DNA from: Chalara sp. BL73
Taxonomy: Eukaryota; Ascomycota; Leotiomycetes; Helotiales
Direction of reading: 5' to 3'
NCBI GenBank assembly: GCA_918026815.1
Contig: CAKJVC010000148.1
Location: 62,001-126,000 of the forward strand
Length of the DNA stretch: 64,000 bases
This document shows, one piece after another, positions 22,905 to 34,491 of this stretch; the first letter of the stretch is position 1; each line of letters starts with the position of its first letter. The notes under the pieces were generated by a model, which was given only the letters and a program-made list of their open reading frames with translations, had not been told where the DNA came from and did not search any database. Made by a program: the position numbers and the translations under genes.

Positions 22905-25493
22905 ATGCTTCTATCGGCCATCGTACCAGCTCTGCTGGTTGGTGTGGTTGCAGGTCAAAATGGAACTCTTCCAATCTACAAAGATCCCAAGGCTAGTATT
23001 GACGACAGAGTATCCGATCTTCTGTCACGGATGACAATTCAAGACAAAGCGGCTCAGCTTCTCCAGGGAGATCTCTCAAATTGGATCAATATGACTGATA
23101 ACACGTTCAATGCGACGGGACTTGCCTGGAATATGGCATACCGGGCAGGTCAAATTTGGTCCGGCTTTCCCGCCGATCAACAATGGATCGCCGAAGGGAT
23201 CAAGGTTGGGCAGGACTATCTCTTGCACAATACAACGCTTGGAATACCTGCATTCTTTCAAAATGAGGGTATTCATGGATTTCTGAGCGGAAATGCAACC
23301 ATATTCAATTCTCCAATCGCCCACGCTTGTTCTTGGAACCCTGATCTGATCCACAAAATGGGTGCTGCCATTGCACAAGAAGCGCTTGCGCTTGGCGTTA
23401 ACCAGTTGCTCGCTCCACTTGGAGATCTAGCTCGCGAGTTGAGGTTTGGCAGAGTTGAAGAGACTTTGGGTGAGGATGGCTACCTTGCAGGGGAGCTTGG
23501 GTATAGCTATATAACTGGTGAGTGATCGGGCTTGTGTCTTGTTTACGTGATACTAATGGATATCGTTAAGGGCTCCAAGGTGGAAATGTTAGTGCAATGG
23601 TGAAGCACTTCGCGGCTTTCGCCAGCCCAGAACAAGGGTTCGTCTTATTTCCTTAAAATATAGATTTCTTACTATGCTGGTAGTATAACAGCGGTCTGGG
23701 TATTTCGTTTCCTCTTGGGTCTCAGTTCCTAGGACTACTCAAACGATCTAGACTAATTTTTTAATATTACCACTTGGACATAGTGCTAACTTGCTGATAG
23801 CATAAACACTGCACCTGTTCATGGAGGAGAAAGAGAACTTCGCACCACTTATCTGCCTTCTTATAAGCGACAAATCATTGATGCTGGAGTATATTCTGTC
23901 ATGTCAGCATATCATTCATACGACGGAGTAGCTCTTGTTGCCAATCACCACATTCTAACTGATATTCTTCGTGATGAATGGGGCTACAAGTACTATGTCA
24001 TTTCTGATGCTGGAGGTACGGACAGACTCTGCAATGATTTCAAAATGTGTCGCTCCAAACCAATCGACAAGGAAGCTATAACGCTCTATGCTCTTCCAGC
24101 GGGTAATGATGTTGAAATGGGAGGCGGATCATATAGTAAGTGGTCTTCGCAGAGGCTGGTTTAGGAGTCCCCTACTGAAACAAATCCTGTAGGTTTCGAA
24201 AAAATACCAAAACTTGTGGAAGAGGGTAGATTGAGTGAAGAGGTTGTTGACACCGCTGTATCTCGTCTTCTTCGAGCAAAATTTGCGGCAGGACTATTTG
24301 AGAATCCGTATCTTGCTGCTCCCGGAGCTGATGAAGCGAACCTTCTCATTCATACACCAGAAACCGTTGCGCTTGCTCGTCAAATCGATACTGAATCTAT
24401 TGTACTTTTGGAGAATCACAATGGAGTCCTGCCTCTCTCAAAGACTGCCAATATTGCTGTCATAGGCCCAATGGCTGACTTCATGAACTATGGTGACTAT
24501 GTGCTGAATGGATCTCAGTATCACGGAGTCACACCGCTAGCAGGCATCAAGGCCATCAGTGAAGGGACTGTATCCTTTGCTCAAGGCTGCGAGCGCTGGT
24601 CAAATGATCAGTCAGGGTTTACGGAAGCAGTCGCAGCTGCAGAAGGGGCCGATGTCGCAGTGGTCGTTGTTGGGACTTGGTCACGTGACCAAGTTGAGCT
24701 TTGGCAAGGCTTGAATGCTACCACCGGAGAGCATGTTGATGTGGCATCATTGAAACTGGTCGGTGCTATGCCTCACCTTGTCCGAGCAATCATCGACACT
24801 GGAAAGCCTACTATTGTTGTATTTTCGTCTGGAAAGCCCATTACCGAACCTTGGATCTCAGAGGATGCGGCAGCCCTTGTGCAACAATTCTATCCATCTG
24901 AAGAGGGTGGCAATGCACTAGCTGACATCCTTTATGGAGTAGCCAATCCCAGCGGAAAGCTTTCAGTTGGCTTCCCTTATGATGTTGGCACCACACCTAT
25001 CTACTACGATTATCTCAATTCTGCACGGTATGTTGACGCAGGTAAAGAGTATGCCAATGGGACTCTTAAATTTGGCCATCAATACGTCTTGAACTCGCCT
25101 GTGCCGCTGTACGAGTTTGGATACGGAAAGTCTTATTCGACCTTTGTCTACTCTGACTTCTCGCTCTCGAAGACTAACGCCACTGCCGAAGATATCATCA
25201 CGGCCAGTGTGAAAGTCACCAACAATTCAACCCGAGACGGAACAGAGGTCGTGCAGTTATATGTTAAAGATGTTATTAGCAGTGTTGTCGTCCCGAACAT
25301 AGTACTCAGGGGCTTTTCAAAAGTCCCCATTGCTGCCGGAGAGACGAAGACAGTTGAAATTCCGTTTGCAGTCAGCGAACTTGGACTTTGGGATCTTCGA
25401 ATGAAGTACGTGGTAGAGCCTGGAGATTTTATAGCATTTGTGGGCAGCTCCAGTGCTGATCGGAGAGCAAACGCTACACTTACGGTCTCATAG
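22905..25493 (+). CDS. Secreted GH3 glycosidase, SDAGG type (candidate oligoxyloglucan hydrolase)
   Basis: Exons 22905-23517, 23571-23637, 23801-24135 and 24193-25493 give 771 residues; introns are 53, 163 and 57 nt. A signal peptide spans about 1-19 (hydrophobic core, AGQNG after it). GH3 features: ETLGEDGYLAGELG, KHFAAFASPEQG, the HGGERELRTTYLPSYK block, and the nucleophile Asp296 in YVISDAGGTDRL. The C-terminal sandwich has VVVVGTWSRDQVE and the fibronectin-III-like domain carries GTEVVQLYVKD and LRGFSKV. This branch differs from the first GH3 gene, which has SDW. The fungal secreted GH3 that frees isoprimeverose from xyloglucan oligosaccharides (A. oryzae IpeA) is of similar size; membership in that branch is my inference from the neighbouring alpha-xylosidase. 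Beta-glucosidase or beta-xylosidase are the alternatives. ATG 22905 was chosen because the signal peptide starts there. Confidence 0.92.
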
Positions 25494-25942
25494 TTTATCA
25501 CGAAGTGAAGGTTTGCGAGGGGGGAAAGGTGGGAGGTGGCTACAAACCTTGTTAATTGACAATATATTCTCCCATAATAAGAACATATATCAGAAATTAC
25601 GATACTTTAGCATCTCATATCATCAAAAGATAGCCGATGTCAGTTCGAAAGAATTGCGCGATCTGTTGGACATCATTCAGACATGTGTTCGTGTGGTAGG
25701 AGAACTCAACTCCTGTTGCCTTCATTAGTTTCGGGAGTTCCCCGCTTCTAAAAGAGGCTTAAGGTCACGTTTACGCGGTACCTCCACTATCGAACTCCGA
25801 ACTCCTTTGCATAAGTCGAATATGTGAAAGAGCGTGGCTGGTCATCAGCATCAATTTCTTATTCTCTCTCGTGTTAAAATTTCACAGCCCGCGGTAATCG
25901 CATTCCTTTAGGCATTGACAACAGAAAGAGTCGTTCAAAGCC
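25494..25942. other. Intergenic region between GH3 and D-amino-acid oxidase
   Basis: 449 bases; should contain the GH3 3' end and the oxidase promoter. No gene or clear motif seen. Confidence 0.4.
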
Positions 25943-27218
25943 ATGGCAAAGACATCGCACATAGTGGTGATTGGGTAAGCCATGTCCATTATTTGAGGTT
26001 CATTCCAGCTAAGAAAAGTAGTGCAGGTGTCTCGGGTCTCACCACGGCTTTGATACTGGCCGAAAATCCTCGAAACAGAATTACCATTGTGGCAAAGCAT
26101 ATGCCTGGTGACTATGATATTGAATACTGTTCGCCTTGGGCGGGAGCAGATTATGCACCGTATGTTCTTGTCGATTTTTTTTTTAAAAAAGCCAAGATAT
26201 TAATTGTATCAGCTTTGGCGCAGCTGGTAGTATTGAAGCTCGCTGGGAGCACGAGACCTGGGGTCCTCTAGCCCATCTAGCGCACAACGTTCCTGAGGCT
26301 GGCATCCATTTCGAGAGTAATTCTCCTCTTGCTGCCATTTCCAACACTCTAACATCAACCAGAGGCTAGGTCATGGACCCGTAAAACGTCCACTGGGGAT
26401 AACGGTCGCGGCGACTTAGGAAAACAGGATCCTTGGTTCAAAGACACCGTTCCCAATGTCAGTATGCTCGGAACACTCTAACACCATTTCTCTCTAATAA
26501 TCCCGAGTTTCGAGTTTTAAGACCAGAAGAACTTCCTCACGGTATCGAAGCAGGAATAGAGTTCACTTCGGTATGTATTAACACGGCGCTATACCTTCCC
26601 TACCTCGTTGGCCAGTGTCGAAAGCATGGAATCATCCTTAAGCGCCAGATCTTAGGCCACATCTCTGAGGCAACAGCAAATCATAAATTTGGGCAAAACG
26701 CAGACATCGTGATAAATTGCACTGGCCTGATGGCTTCTAGGCTTGGTGGAGTAGAAGACAAGACCATGCAGCCTGCCCGTGGCCAAACAGTCCTCGTACG
26801 CAACGACTCCAAGCTTCTCGGCGGCGCCAACGGTACAGAAGACGGGCGCACTGATGAGAATGTATACTTCATGAATCGAGCCTCTGGCGGCGGTACGATT
26901 ATTGGAGGCAGCTATCAGCTCGGAAACTGGGAGTCACAACCTGATCCTAATCTCGCGATGCGAATTATGCAACGCGCTGTAGATCTGCATCCTCAGCTCG
27001 CTGGTGGGAAAGGCGTCTCTGGGCTAAGTATTGTTAGACATGCGGTTGGGTTGAGGCCGTGGAGGGAGGCTGGAGTGAGATTGGAGAAGGAGAGGATCGG
27101 TGAGCAGTGGGTTGTGCATAATTATGGGCACGCTGGGTACGGATATCAGACATCCTATGCTTGTGCGAGGGATGTTGTCAAGTTGGTGGATGAGATTGTT
27201 GGTGAAGCAGAAAAATAG
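25943..27218 (+). CDS. D-amino-acid oxidase (FAD-dependent, DAO family)
   Basis: Oxidatively deaminates D-amino acids to 2-oxo acids with release of ammonia and hydrogen peroxide. Exons 25943-25974, 26022-26159, 26213-26316, 26363-26457 and 26508-27218 give 359 residues, the usual size. The FAD-binding GAGVSG motif (about 11-16) is split after its first Gly by intron 1. Further landmarks: [56 protein letters not shown], the substrate-binding Arg in [16 protein letters not shown], and [15 protein letters not shown] near the C-terminus. Introns are 46-53 nt. The protein ends in GEAEK, so the type 1 peroxisomal signal (SKL-like) common on fungal D-amino-acid oxidases is missing. D-aspartate oxidase is the alternative within the family. 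It sits between the GH3 and the sugar porter on the same strand. Confidence 0.93.
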
Positions 27219-27848
27219 TTAACTTCATCAAAGAGAACACCTGCATACAAGATTTCGAGGCCTGATCCTTCACAAGTTTCTTGGCCACATGAGAGAGAGC
27301 TGCCTGTGTTAGAGGTATAAGCAGTATAAGTCCTCGATTCACGTGCAAACCCTCAAAGTCCAGAGGAATTACGGCCCGTGAAGTGTTCTCCAGGCCGGCG
27401 TCCTGGACCGTGAACCGGTACATCGTACTAGATGTCTGGCATTTTACGAAGAAAGCCAGATTCTTGTCATAGCTCGTATAGCTCTTTTGAGACGATACCC
27501 ATTATATGAGGAGAAAAGTACGTCGGAGAAATTCCCAGCCAACAAGCCGCGGGCAAGCATAAGCGCGCCTATCCTGCACTTCGGGTCGGGTTCACATCTC
27601 GGTCTAAATTTTCCGGAACTCAACGGCTGCGACGTAACATCATTTCCAGAAATGAGCTGCAGTGCATATAGCCTAAGTAAGGGTGGAGGGGTAGCTCTGG
27701 GGTAGTTGCTGGGGAAGCGTGAGTGTAGCAAGACCGTTGGGTTTCTGATATAGATATACTCGCCGTCGCCGTTCTTCTCGCCATCTCGCTCTTGGAAAGT
27801 TAGAATTGAGAATCTACGCTTGGGGCGGTTTGATATCAGGATTCTAGG
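27219..27848. other. Intergenic region between D-amino-acid oxidase and sugar porter
   Basis: 630 bases, expected to hold the porter promoter. A 159-codon minus-strand frame (27444-27923) overlaps the porter's first exon; it has no domain, no splice support and is rejected as coding. Confidence 0.45.
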
Positions 27849-29599
27849 ATGGGGAAAATCTTCAACATCTCCCTCGCGATATTCGCGGCAACGGGGTACG
27901 TTCTCATGCCCTCCTAATTCCATATCACAGGTTTAATATCCTTATAGATCATTCCTCTTCGGCTATGATGCTGGTGTGATGACCGATGTGATCGGCTCCA
28001 ATAACTTTCTGAATTACTTTAAAACGCACAAAACGTCCGCGATCATTGGCGGCATTAACTCGACCTTCAATGGTGGTGCAGTCTTCGGCTCTCTCATGGG
28101 AGGTTTCACTATGGACCGCTTCGGCCGTAAGAAGACTATTCAGTGCGGTGCGCTAATCTGTCTTTTGGGAGCGATTCTCCAGGCCGCGGCGAACAACCTA
28201 GCGATGATTCTTGTTGGTAGAATTTTTGCAGGGTGGGCGGTGGGTTTGCTGAGTATGAGTGTGCCGGTTTATCAGAGCGAGTGTGCGCATCCGGATATCA
28301 GAGGCTTGATTGTAGGGATGGCGCAACAGATGATCGGAGTGGGCTTCATTGTGTAGGTTCTTGATTCTCTGATGGGAGAGAATGTTGTTAACAGGAATAG
28401 CTCGACGTGGATTGGCTACGGTTCTCATCACGCTGGGGATCATACGCAATTTCAGTGGAGGTTCCCACTTGCTTTCCAGGCGGTGCCATGCATTATTTTA
28501 GTCGCGGGCATGCCCTTCTTCCCAGAAAGTCCACGACATCTTATGGCGACCGACAGAGAAGATGAAGCATTAAAAGTATTGAAGAAACTGCATTATGATG
28601 GCACAAATGGTATACACATCGTCAGGAACATGAAGAGCGAGGCTAACTCTAACTAGATGAATGGGTGCAAAACGAATTCTACGAAATTAGGCGGACCATT
28701 GCGGCAGAAAAGGCAATGACTGTTCCTGGCTGGAAAATTATGTTCACAACACCGCAGTGGAGGACAAGATTGATGCACGGAACCCTGGTCCAAGTTTTCA
28801 CACAACTTTCAGGAATTAGTACGTTCTTGTTCTCTGCGCAGGTTCCATATACTTACATTTTGTAGATGTCATCGGATACTACCAAGTGCCTATGTACGAA
28901 GCTCTCGGATTCACTGGCGGAAAGGCCATCCTTGTCTCAGGAATTTATAACTGCGTGGGTCCCGTCGCAAGTTCGTCTTTCCTCCCTCGTTTCCCTCGCT
29001 TTCTCTAACCATCTCTAGATCTCATCTTCATCGTGTTCATTCTCGACCGCGTAGGCCGCCGCAAACCCCTCCTCATGGGCACTATTGGTATTACCCTCGC
29101 CTTAATGTGTGAAGGAATCATCAACTCGCAAAATCCCGGCGGCAAAAAGCACGGGCTCTCCATCGCCGGCGTCTTCTTCCTCTTCTGCGTCTCCATCATC
29201 TTCTCCTTCTCTTTCGGTCCCGTTTCTTGGGTATACATGAGCGAGATTATGCCGATGCAGATCCGTGCTAGAGGAAACGCTTTTGCGACAGGCATTGGGA
29301 ATTGGCTTGTTGCTACATTCTTCGCGCAGGTCAGTCCAATTGCCTTGAATGATATTGGATGGAAGTTCTACTTTGTGTTCGTTGGTGAGTTTATCTGCCT
29401 CCTGTTCCATGGGATCATTAAGCTGATTTGACAAGCATTTAATATCTTGGTGACGTTCCCGACCATCTTTTTCCTGTTCAAGGAGACCAAACAAGTTAGT
29501 TTGGAAGATGTTGATCTATTGTTTGGTGAGCGGGCTTTGGGTGCTTTGCCGGATGATTTGCAAAAAGAAGCACCAGAGATCATAGAGGCTGTAGTCTAA
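27849..29599 (+). CDS. MFS sugar porter
   Basis: Proton-coupled hexose or oligosaccharide uptake across the plasma membrane. Exons 27849-27895, 27948-28352, 28395-28609, 28657-28818, 28866-28970, 29019-29384 and 29436-29599 give 487 residues; introns are 42-52 nt and all phases match. Sugar-porter signatures: FGYDAGVMTDV in helix 1, GGFTMDRFGRKK between helices 2 and 3, PVYQSECAHPDIRG, PFFPESPRHLM after helix 6, QLSGINVIGYY in helix 7, LDRVGRRKPLL, and the C-terminal KETKQVSLEDVDLLF. Twelve membrane helices are expected. Sugar specificity cannot be read off; the position after GH31 and GH3 suggests import of their products. The loop after helix 5 and the C-terminus are short, so it is a transporter rather than a sensor. 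Confidence 0.94.
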
Positions 29600-30772
29600 C
29601 TGGGGTTGCGACAACTTGATGTTCCCGGAAAAAGAATATGATGAGGCTTAGAGAACTAAATTCACCTATTCACCTGAAATCGTTTGGTCGTCTTGAGACT
29701 CGCATGATTTATATCTAGATGCAGACGACTTCATGTTGCCATAGCATAATAGTATGGATGGTTACAATTATAAGAGCAAACAGTAGGATAGAAGAAGCCT
29801 TAGTGCAGCCACGCCCCACGCTCGGCCCAGCCCGCACATCACAAACGCCAGAAATCTAGCCTCAGCCAATCATTATGGTCAGAAATATTTTTGACGCAGG
29901 TCCCAATGGCGTGGATTCAGGCGCGCGGGCTTTGAGTGTGTGGCGTTGCATGTGGCCAAGGCGCACCTTTCTTGAAAGTGATATATATATATATGGTTAT
30001 GGTTTGGCAACGAGGCCATAAAGCGGCTCATGAATTAATCGAATCTGTTGATATTAAAGGCTTGATATATATGTATCTATATTGCGTTCTATGTTTTAAC
30101 GCCTAGTGTTAGTTCACGAGCTTTGTGACTTCTTCAGATGAAGGTATATCAGAGGGGTTTTGAGGTTAAATAATTATAACGTTTTGTTAAAGAAGAGATT
30201 TTGTGTATGAGGGAATTATTACGATCGTGATTATTTGTATCTGGTCCTTGGACTGCACTAGGAACTACTGTGACTTCGTGGTTTTTGGGTACTGCTTGCA
30301 GTAATAGAATCTAAAGCATACATCATATCTTTAAATATCTATTTATCCATGACTCATCTAACTTTCACAGCATGAAACTACAAACTATGTATCAAGCTTG
30401 CCGTCTGAGGATCGCTGCACAATTCTCCCTGCCCTGTCCTAGCTTCCTCTTCTTCTGACGTCTCCTTTCTACTAGGCATTGAGCAATGTGGTTTGTCAGG
30501 AGGAAACAAATATTTCACCGCTACGAGGTTCGCATCGCGGTGCATGTTCCTCCTCGCCAAAGCGCTTGGATTCTCAAATTCTCATGATTTCCTTCTCCGT
30601 CGACTTCAGGCACTCATTTACACTGATGCATCGACAGTCTTGTGCTCCATGAATCCTACAGATGGCGGTTTCCAAGGCTTATATTCTGGAGATAAATTCC
30701 TGGAATTTCTGAAATGCAGATCGAAGGCGCGATCTAAATCTCTTATATGACCCAAGCTTCATGAAGCATTTG
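29600..30772. other. Intergenic region with AT repeats
   Basis: About 1.2 kb without a supported gene. A short (AT)n tract lies at about 29981-29995. Frames at 30378-30560 and 30493-30750 have no recognisable domain. Confidence 0.4.
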
Positions 30773-31518
30773 TCAATCTTGATATTTTAGATAATCCGAT
30801 GGTTCAGCAACCGTAGTATCTAAATCGAATGTCAAACTCCGTAATTCAGGGCAAAGTCACCAAGCTCTCAGCAAACCACCTGTGGCCAAGTTGTGCCTCA
30901 CGAAATGCTCGGTTTGAATTTACTTGCTTATACACCCTGTAGTTGAGCATTATATGTTTTAGTTTGCAGAGATCCCACATCGAGCATAGAAACCGTCCAT
31001 ACTCAGAGAATCCTGAGAGGCCATATAGATTCATCCATAAAAACTCGAGATCCGAGCGATCCATGGAAACATTGCGAGGAAACAGCACATCGATTTCCGG
31101 ATTGATCCAGAGAGGATGCTCGGCACTGAGGCTCATATTGACATTTCTGAACTTTTGAACCTCAACCCGTGCATCCCGGTTAACACTTAGCAGTGGGTTC
31201 TCGTAATTATGTATCCTCAAACATCATGTTTCCGGCTTGGCCCAAATCCCATGTGCATTAATAACAATTAGAAATGGTTTGATAGTTGCTACGTGAACCT
31301 TGCAACGATTTTTGGTAGGCAGTATGTGGAGGCCGTTCATTGAATATAAGGTCTGGCGATAGAGGCAGGGCAATCGCTGGATTAATGAAATGCTGTTTTT
31401 GTTCGAACTCAGGTATGAGTTCGACATGCTATGTCGGAGAGATGTTTATTAGGCGAATAACTCTTCGCCTGATCTCCCAGATCGAAGGGGCGATAACACG
31501 AAAATTTCTGCCATGAAA
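30773..31518 (-). pseudogene. Decayed 2EXR-family gene
   Basis: Read on the minus strand, pieces of a 2EXR-like protein follow each other in order but in different frames. First comes a segment with APSIWEIRRRVIRL and then HVELIPEFEQ, separated by an in-frame TAG. After about 100 bases without continuity a 124-codon frame (31220-30846) begins NYENPLLSVNRDARVEVQKF and holds WINPEIDVLF, the block that follows the 2EXR motif in this family. It stops at LVTLP, and a neighbouring frame continues the theme as PELRSLTFDLDTTVAE up to the TGA at 30773. Stop, frame changes and a missing clean start suggest a dead copy. An intron could explain the first break but not the last. It is related in family to the intact gene at 2997-4714, not clearly a direct copy. 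Confidence 0.5.
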
Positions 31519-33023
31519 TGATTCAGAGCTTGACACAGAAGATTGCGAAGCAATGTGGTTAGCAGCTGATCAAATGACTGGATGGCTTTAAGTGTTGCAA
31601 AGAGTGCTTCAAATTTGTGCCCATGCTAATATCGAGTTTTGGTGTTTATTTCGAGATAGAACTTTGATGGCACTATCTTAAATCACGATACGGCTGCTGC
31701 CCTAGATCTGGCAATGAATGGGTCTGCCCGTTGACAGCTCTGAATGCTCGTCGCATTATAATGCAATCTTACTATACCTTCTTTATGTCACCGAGCACAA
31801 CCGATGCTGAATGCCGCCTCGTCTTTCTGCCTTGCGCACTGATGGGTGTACTCCATTCTTGTGTTCGTATCACTTGAACTGCTCGCCTGTCCCAGTTAGA
31901 GACCTTTTCACTTGTACTCGTCACTTGACTGCCCGCGTTTGGCTCACGCGAGGCCTTAGGTTCAACCTCATGAAGGATACGTCGCCTGTTTTCTCGTAGC
32001 GTTGCTTGTATTCCTTTGAAGCTGAGCACCGGCGATTTTCTAGCTTCTCCATTGTTCTTTAATTAATCAAGGCGTTACTTACTCAATTGCTTTCGCCTCC
32101 CATTCTTAGCAATGCCCCATGTTCGTGGTGGTGGTGCTGGCTATTATTACTCCTGTACCACTTAATAAAGTCATCGTCAAGACCATTTCATTCGATATCA
32201 ATATTTTGGGAGATTAAGGAGTCGGTCTTCATCAAATTGAAGAATTGCTTCGAGGGACAGGAGAGAGAGAGAGAGAGCCATGTGGTGATGAGGTTTAATT
32301 AAGGTGCCTCGGGGACGCCGGGGAGGGCGAATCGGATCTTCAGGGGATCTGAGCTTGTTTTCCAGGCCCGGATATTCCCCAGTTCGGCACTCCTCGTGAT
32401 TATTTCAGATGTCAGCATACCCGACTTTTAAGTACAAATATTCTCTTTGGGAATTTTGGTTACGATATCTTTTCCTAGACAGCTCTTCCTCAAACAATCA
32501 TTTTCATGGGCAAGTTAGGCCCTGGTAGACGGATATATCATAATCTTCATTTCTTTTGCTCTTTTCTGGAAGCCGTAAACATGAAACAATACAACGTGGC
32601 GCTGATCTCGTTTTAGCCCCGATCCACTCAAAACGTTCCAAAGAGCCAAGAAAGACCTCATAATTTGGTCTACCCTCGAACGTTTACATAAACCGTTGAA
32701 GGAATGTTAGCGCCTGCCTTAAGAAAAGTCTAGTGACCCCCTTAAATCAGGTCCCAATGCTTGTGTCTCATGTTGGATAGCCTATGGTACGTTGCACCCA
32801 GAAAGTCCCTTTGCTTGTATGCATATATTTCAAAAGCATTGCTCCTCCGGTGGCCTTCTCCAATGGCAGGTGGTATCTTGTAGATGTTAGGGTCATGCTC
32901 CTCCGACTCACTTCTTCGGCCATACGGTTCTCCAGGTGAGGAATGTGTATATATTTTTAAATCACCCTAATGTTTGCCATCAAGCACGCTCTTTGTTGTC
33001 TAAGATACCCCCACGCTCCCTTG
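31519..33023. other. Intergenic region before the GH5 gene
   Basis: About 1.5 kb without a supported gene. Contains a (GA)n microsatellite at about 32261-32278. Frames of 60-85 codons (for example 31772-32029 minus) show no domain. The bases just before 33024 should include the GH5 promoter. Confidence 0.45.
32261..32278. repeat. (GA)n microsatellite
   Basis: An uninterrupted GA dinucleotide run in the intergenic region before the GH5 gene. Confidence 0.85.
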
Positions 33024-34320
33024 ATGATGTATTCCATTCTCATTTGCCTTGCAGTGTTTCTGGTGCCAGCAAGTGCCTGGTTCCCTGGACTCGACAAAAC
33101 TATCAGGTCTGAGACCGGTGCTGATCTCTTCAATTCATCGGAGGCATCGAATACTACGGATAAGCGATGGCTATACGGTTCTGGCAAGCTTCGAGGAGTC
33201 AATCTCGGCTCTCTTTTCGTTATTGAGCCATGGCTCAGTTCATCTGTTTGGGCCAACATGGGTTGTGGAGATGCAAAATCTGAGTTCGATTGCGTAATAA
33301 AGCTCGGTCAAACTCAAGCAAATAAGGTCTTCCAAGCGCATTGGGATTCTTGGATTACCCAAACAGACATCGCCCAGATGCAGAGCTATGGTCTCAACAC
33401 AATTCGGATCCCAGTTGGTTACTGGATGTTGGAGAGTCTCGTCTATGCAGACAGCGAGTACTTTCCTCAAGGCGCCTTCAGTAGACTTCAACGCGTCTGT
33501 GGATGGGCAAGCGATGCGGGTTTTTATATCATCATCGACATGCATGGTGCTCCTGGAGCTCAAGTGAAGGAGAACCCATTCACTGGTCAATATGCGCCTT
33601 CTCCAGGATTCTATGTTTCATGGCAATATGACCGTGGTGTCAAGTTTCTTTCATGGTTGACAACTCAGATCCACACCATCAACAGCTTTAGAAATGTTGG
33701 AATGATTGGTATCGTTAACGAGCCCGTACAAGATGCCAATGCTGTGGCAACAATGCGCTCAACCTTCTACCCAAATGCTTTCTCGGTATAGCTCTTATTC
33801 CTCACTAGCTGAGATATCCGCTGACCAAGTATAGGCCATTCGTGCTGCTGAGTCTTCTCTCGGTGTTACAAGCAATAATTATCTTCATATCCAACCCATG
33901 AATGCGCAATGGGGCTCAGGTGACCCAAATCAGTACCTCACAAATTTGTATTTCGCAGCTTACGACGACCATCGTTACCTCAAATGGGCCGGGACTCCAG
34001 TCTCACAGTCTTCATACATTAGCACGTCTTGCAATGATAACCGAGGAGGAAACACCCCAACCGTTGTTGGCGAATTTAGTCTCAGTGTACCAGATAATGT
34101 GCAGTGGACAGATGGCTGGCATCCGAACACACAACAAGCATTTTACAAGAAGTGGTTTGCTGCACAAGTAATTTCTTATGAAAGGTACACGATTGGTTGG
34201 ATCTTCTGGACTTGGAAGGCACAACTTGGGGACTATCGATGGAGTTACCAAGATGCCGTTGCGGCTGGGGTGATCCCTAGAAACCCACAGGACGTTTATG
34301 GATATAGCCCCTGCCAATGA
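33024..34320 (+). CDS. Secreted GH5 exo-beta-1,3-glucanase (GH5_9-like)
   Basis: Releases glucose from beta-1,3-glucan; used in wall remodelling and glucan nutrition. Exons 33024-33785 and 33835-34320 (intron 49 nt, GTATAG...TATAG) give 415 residues. The start is placed at the tandem Met pair (33024/33027), because a typical signal peptide ([19 protein letters not shown]) begins there; an earlier in-frame ATG at 32970 would add 18 residues and spoil it. Barrel landmarks: [40 protein letters not shown], the acid/base Glu233 in [10 protein letters not shown], and the nucleophile Glu334 in VVGEFSLSV, then [10 protein letters not shown]. This is the pattern of yeast Exg1-type enzymes. The gene is convergent with the DJ-1 gene, 171 bases apart. 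Confidence 0.94.
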
Positions 34321-34491
34321 GAGCAATGATTCAATAATAACTGATCATCTATGCTATTTCTATGCTCTCTTTTAATGTGTTAAGACCCCTCTGATTGCAG
34401 TCGTCAATGGTTGGGTTGTTTTCCAAGTTTCCACCCGCTACAGTCGATTTTCTTACCGATTGTTCTTCATAGCAAATCACAGTAAAAGCAA

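Noticed and set aside
27444..27923. 159-codon minus-strand frame before the sugar porter
   Set aside because: Overlaps the porter's first exon and intron; no recognisable domain or splice logic.
32970..33023. Upstream ATG start for the GH5 gene
   Set aside because: Would put 18 polar/Cys residues before a clear signal peptide that begins at 33024.
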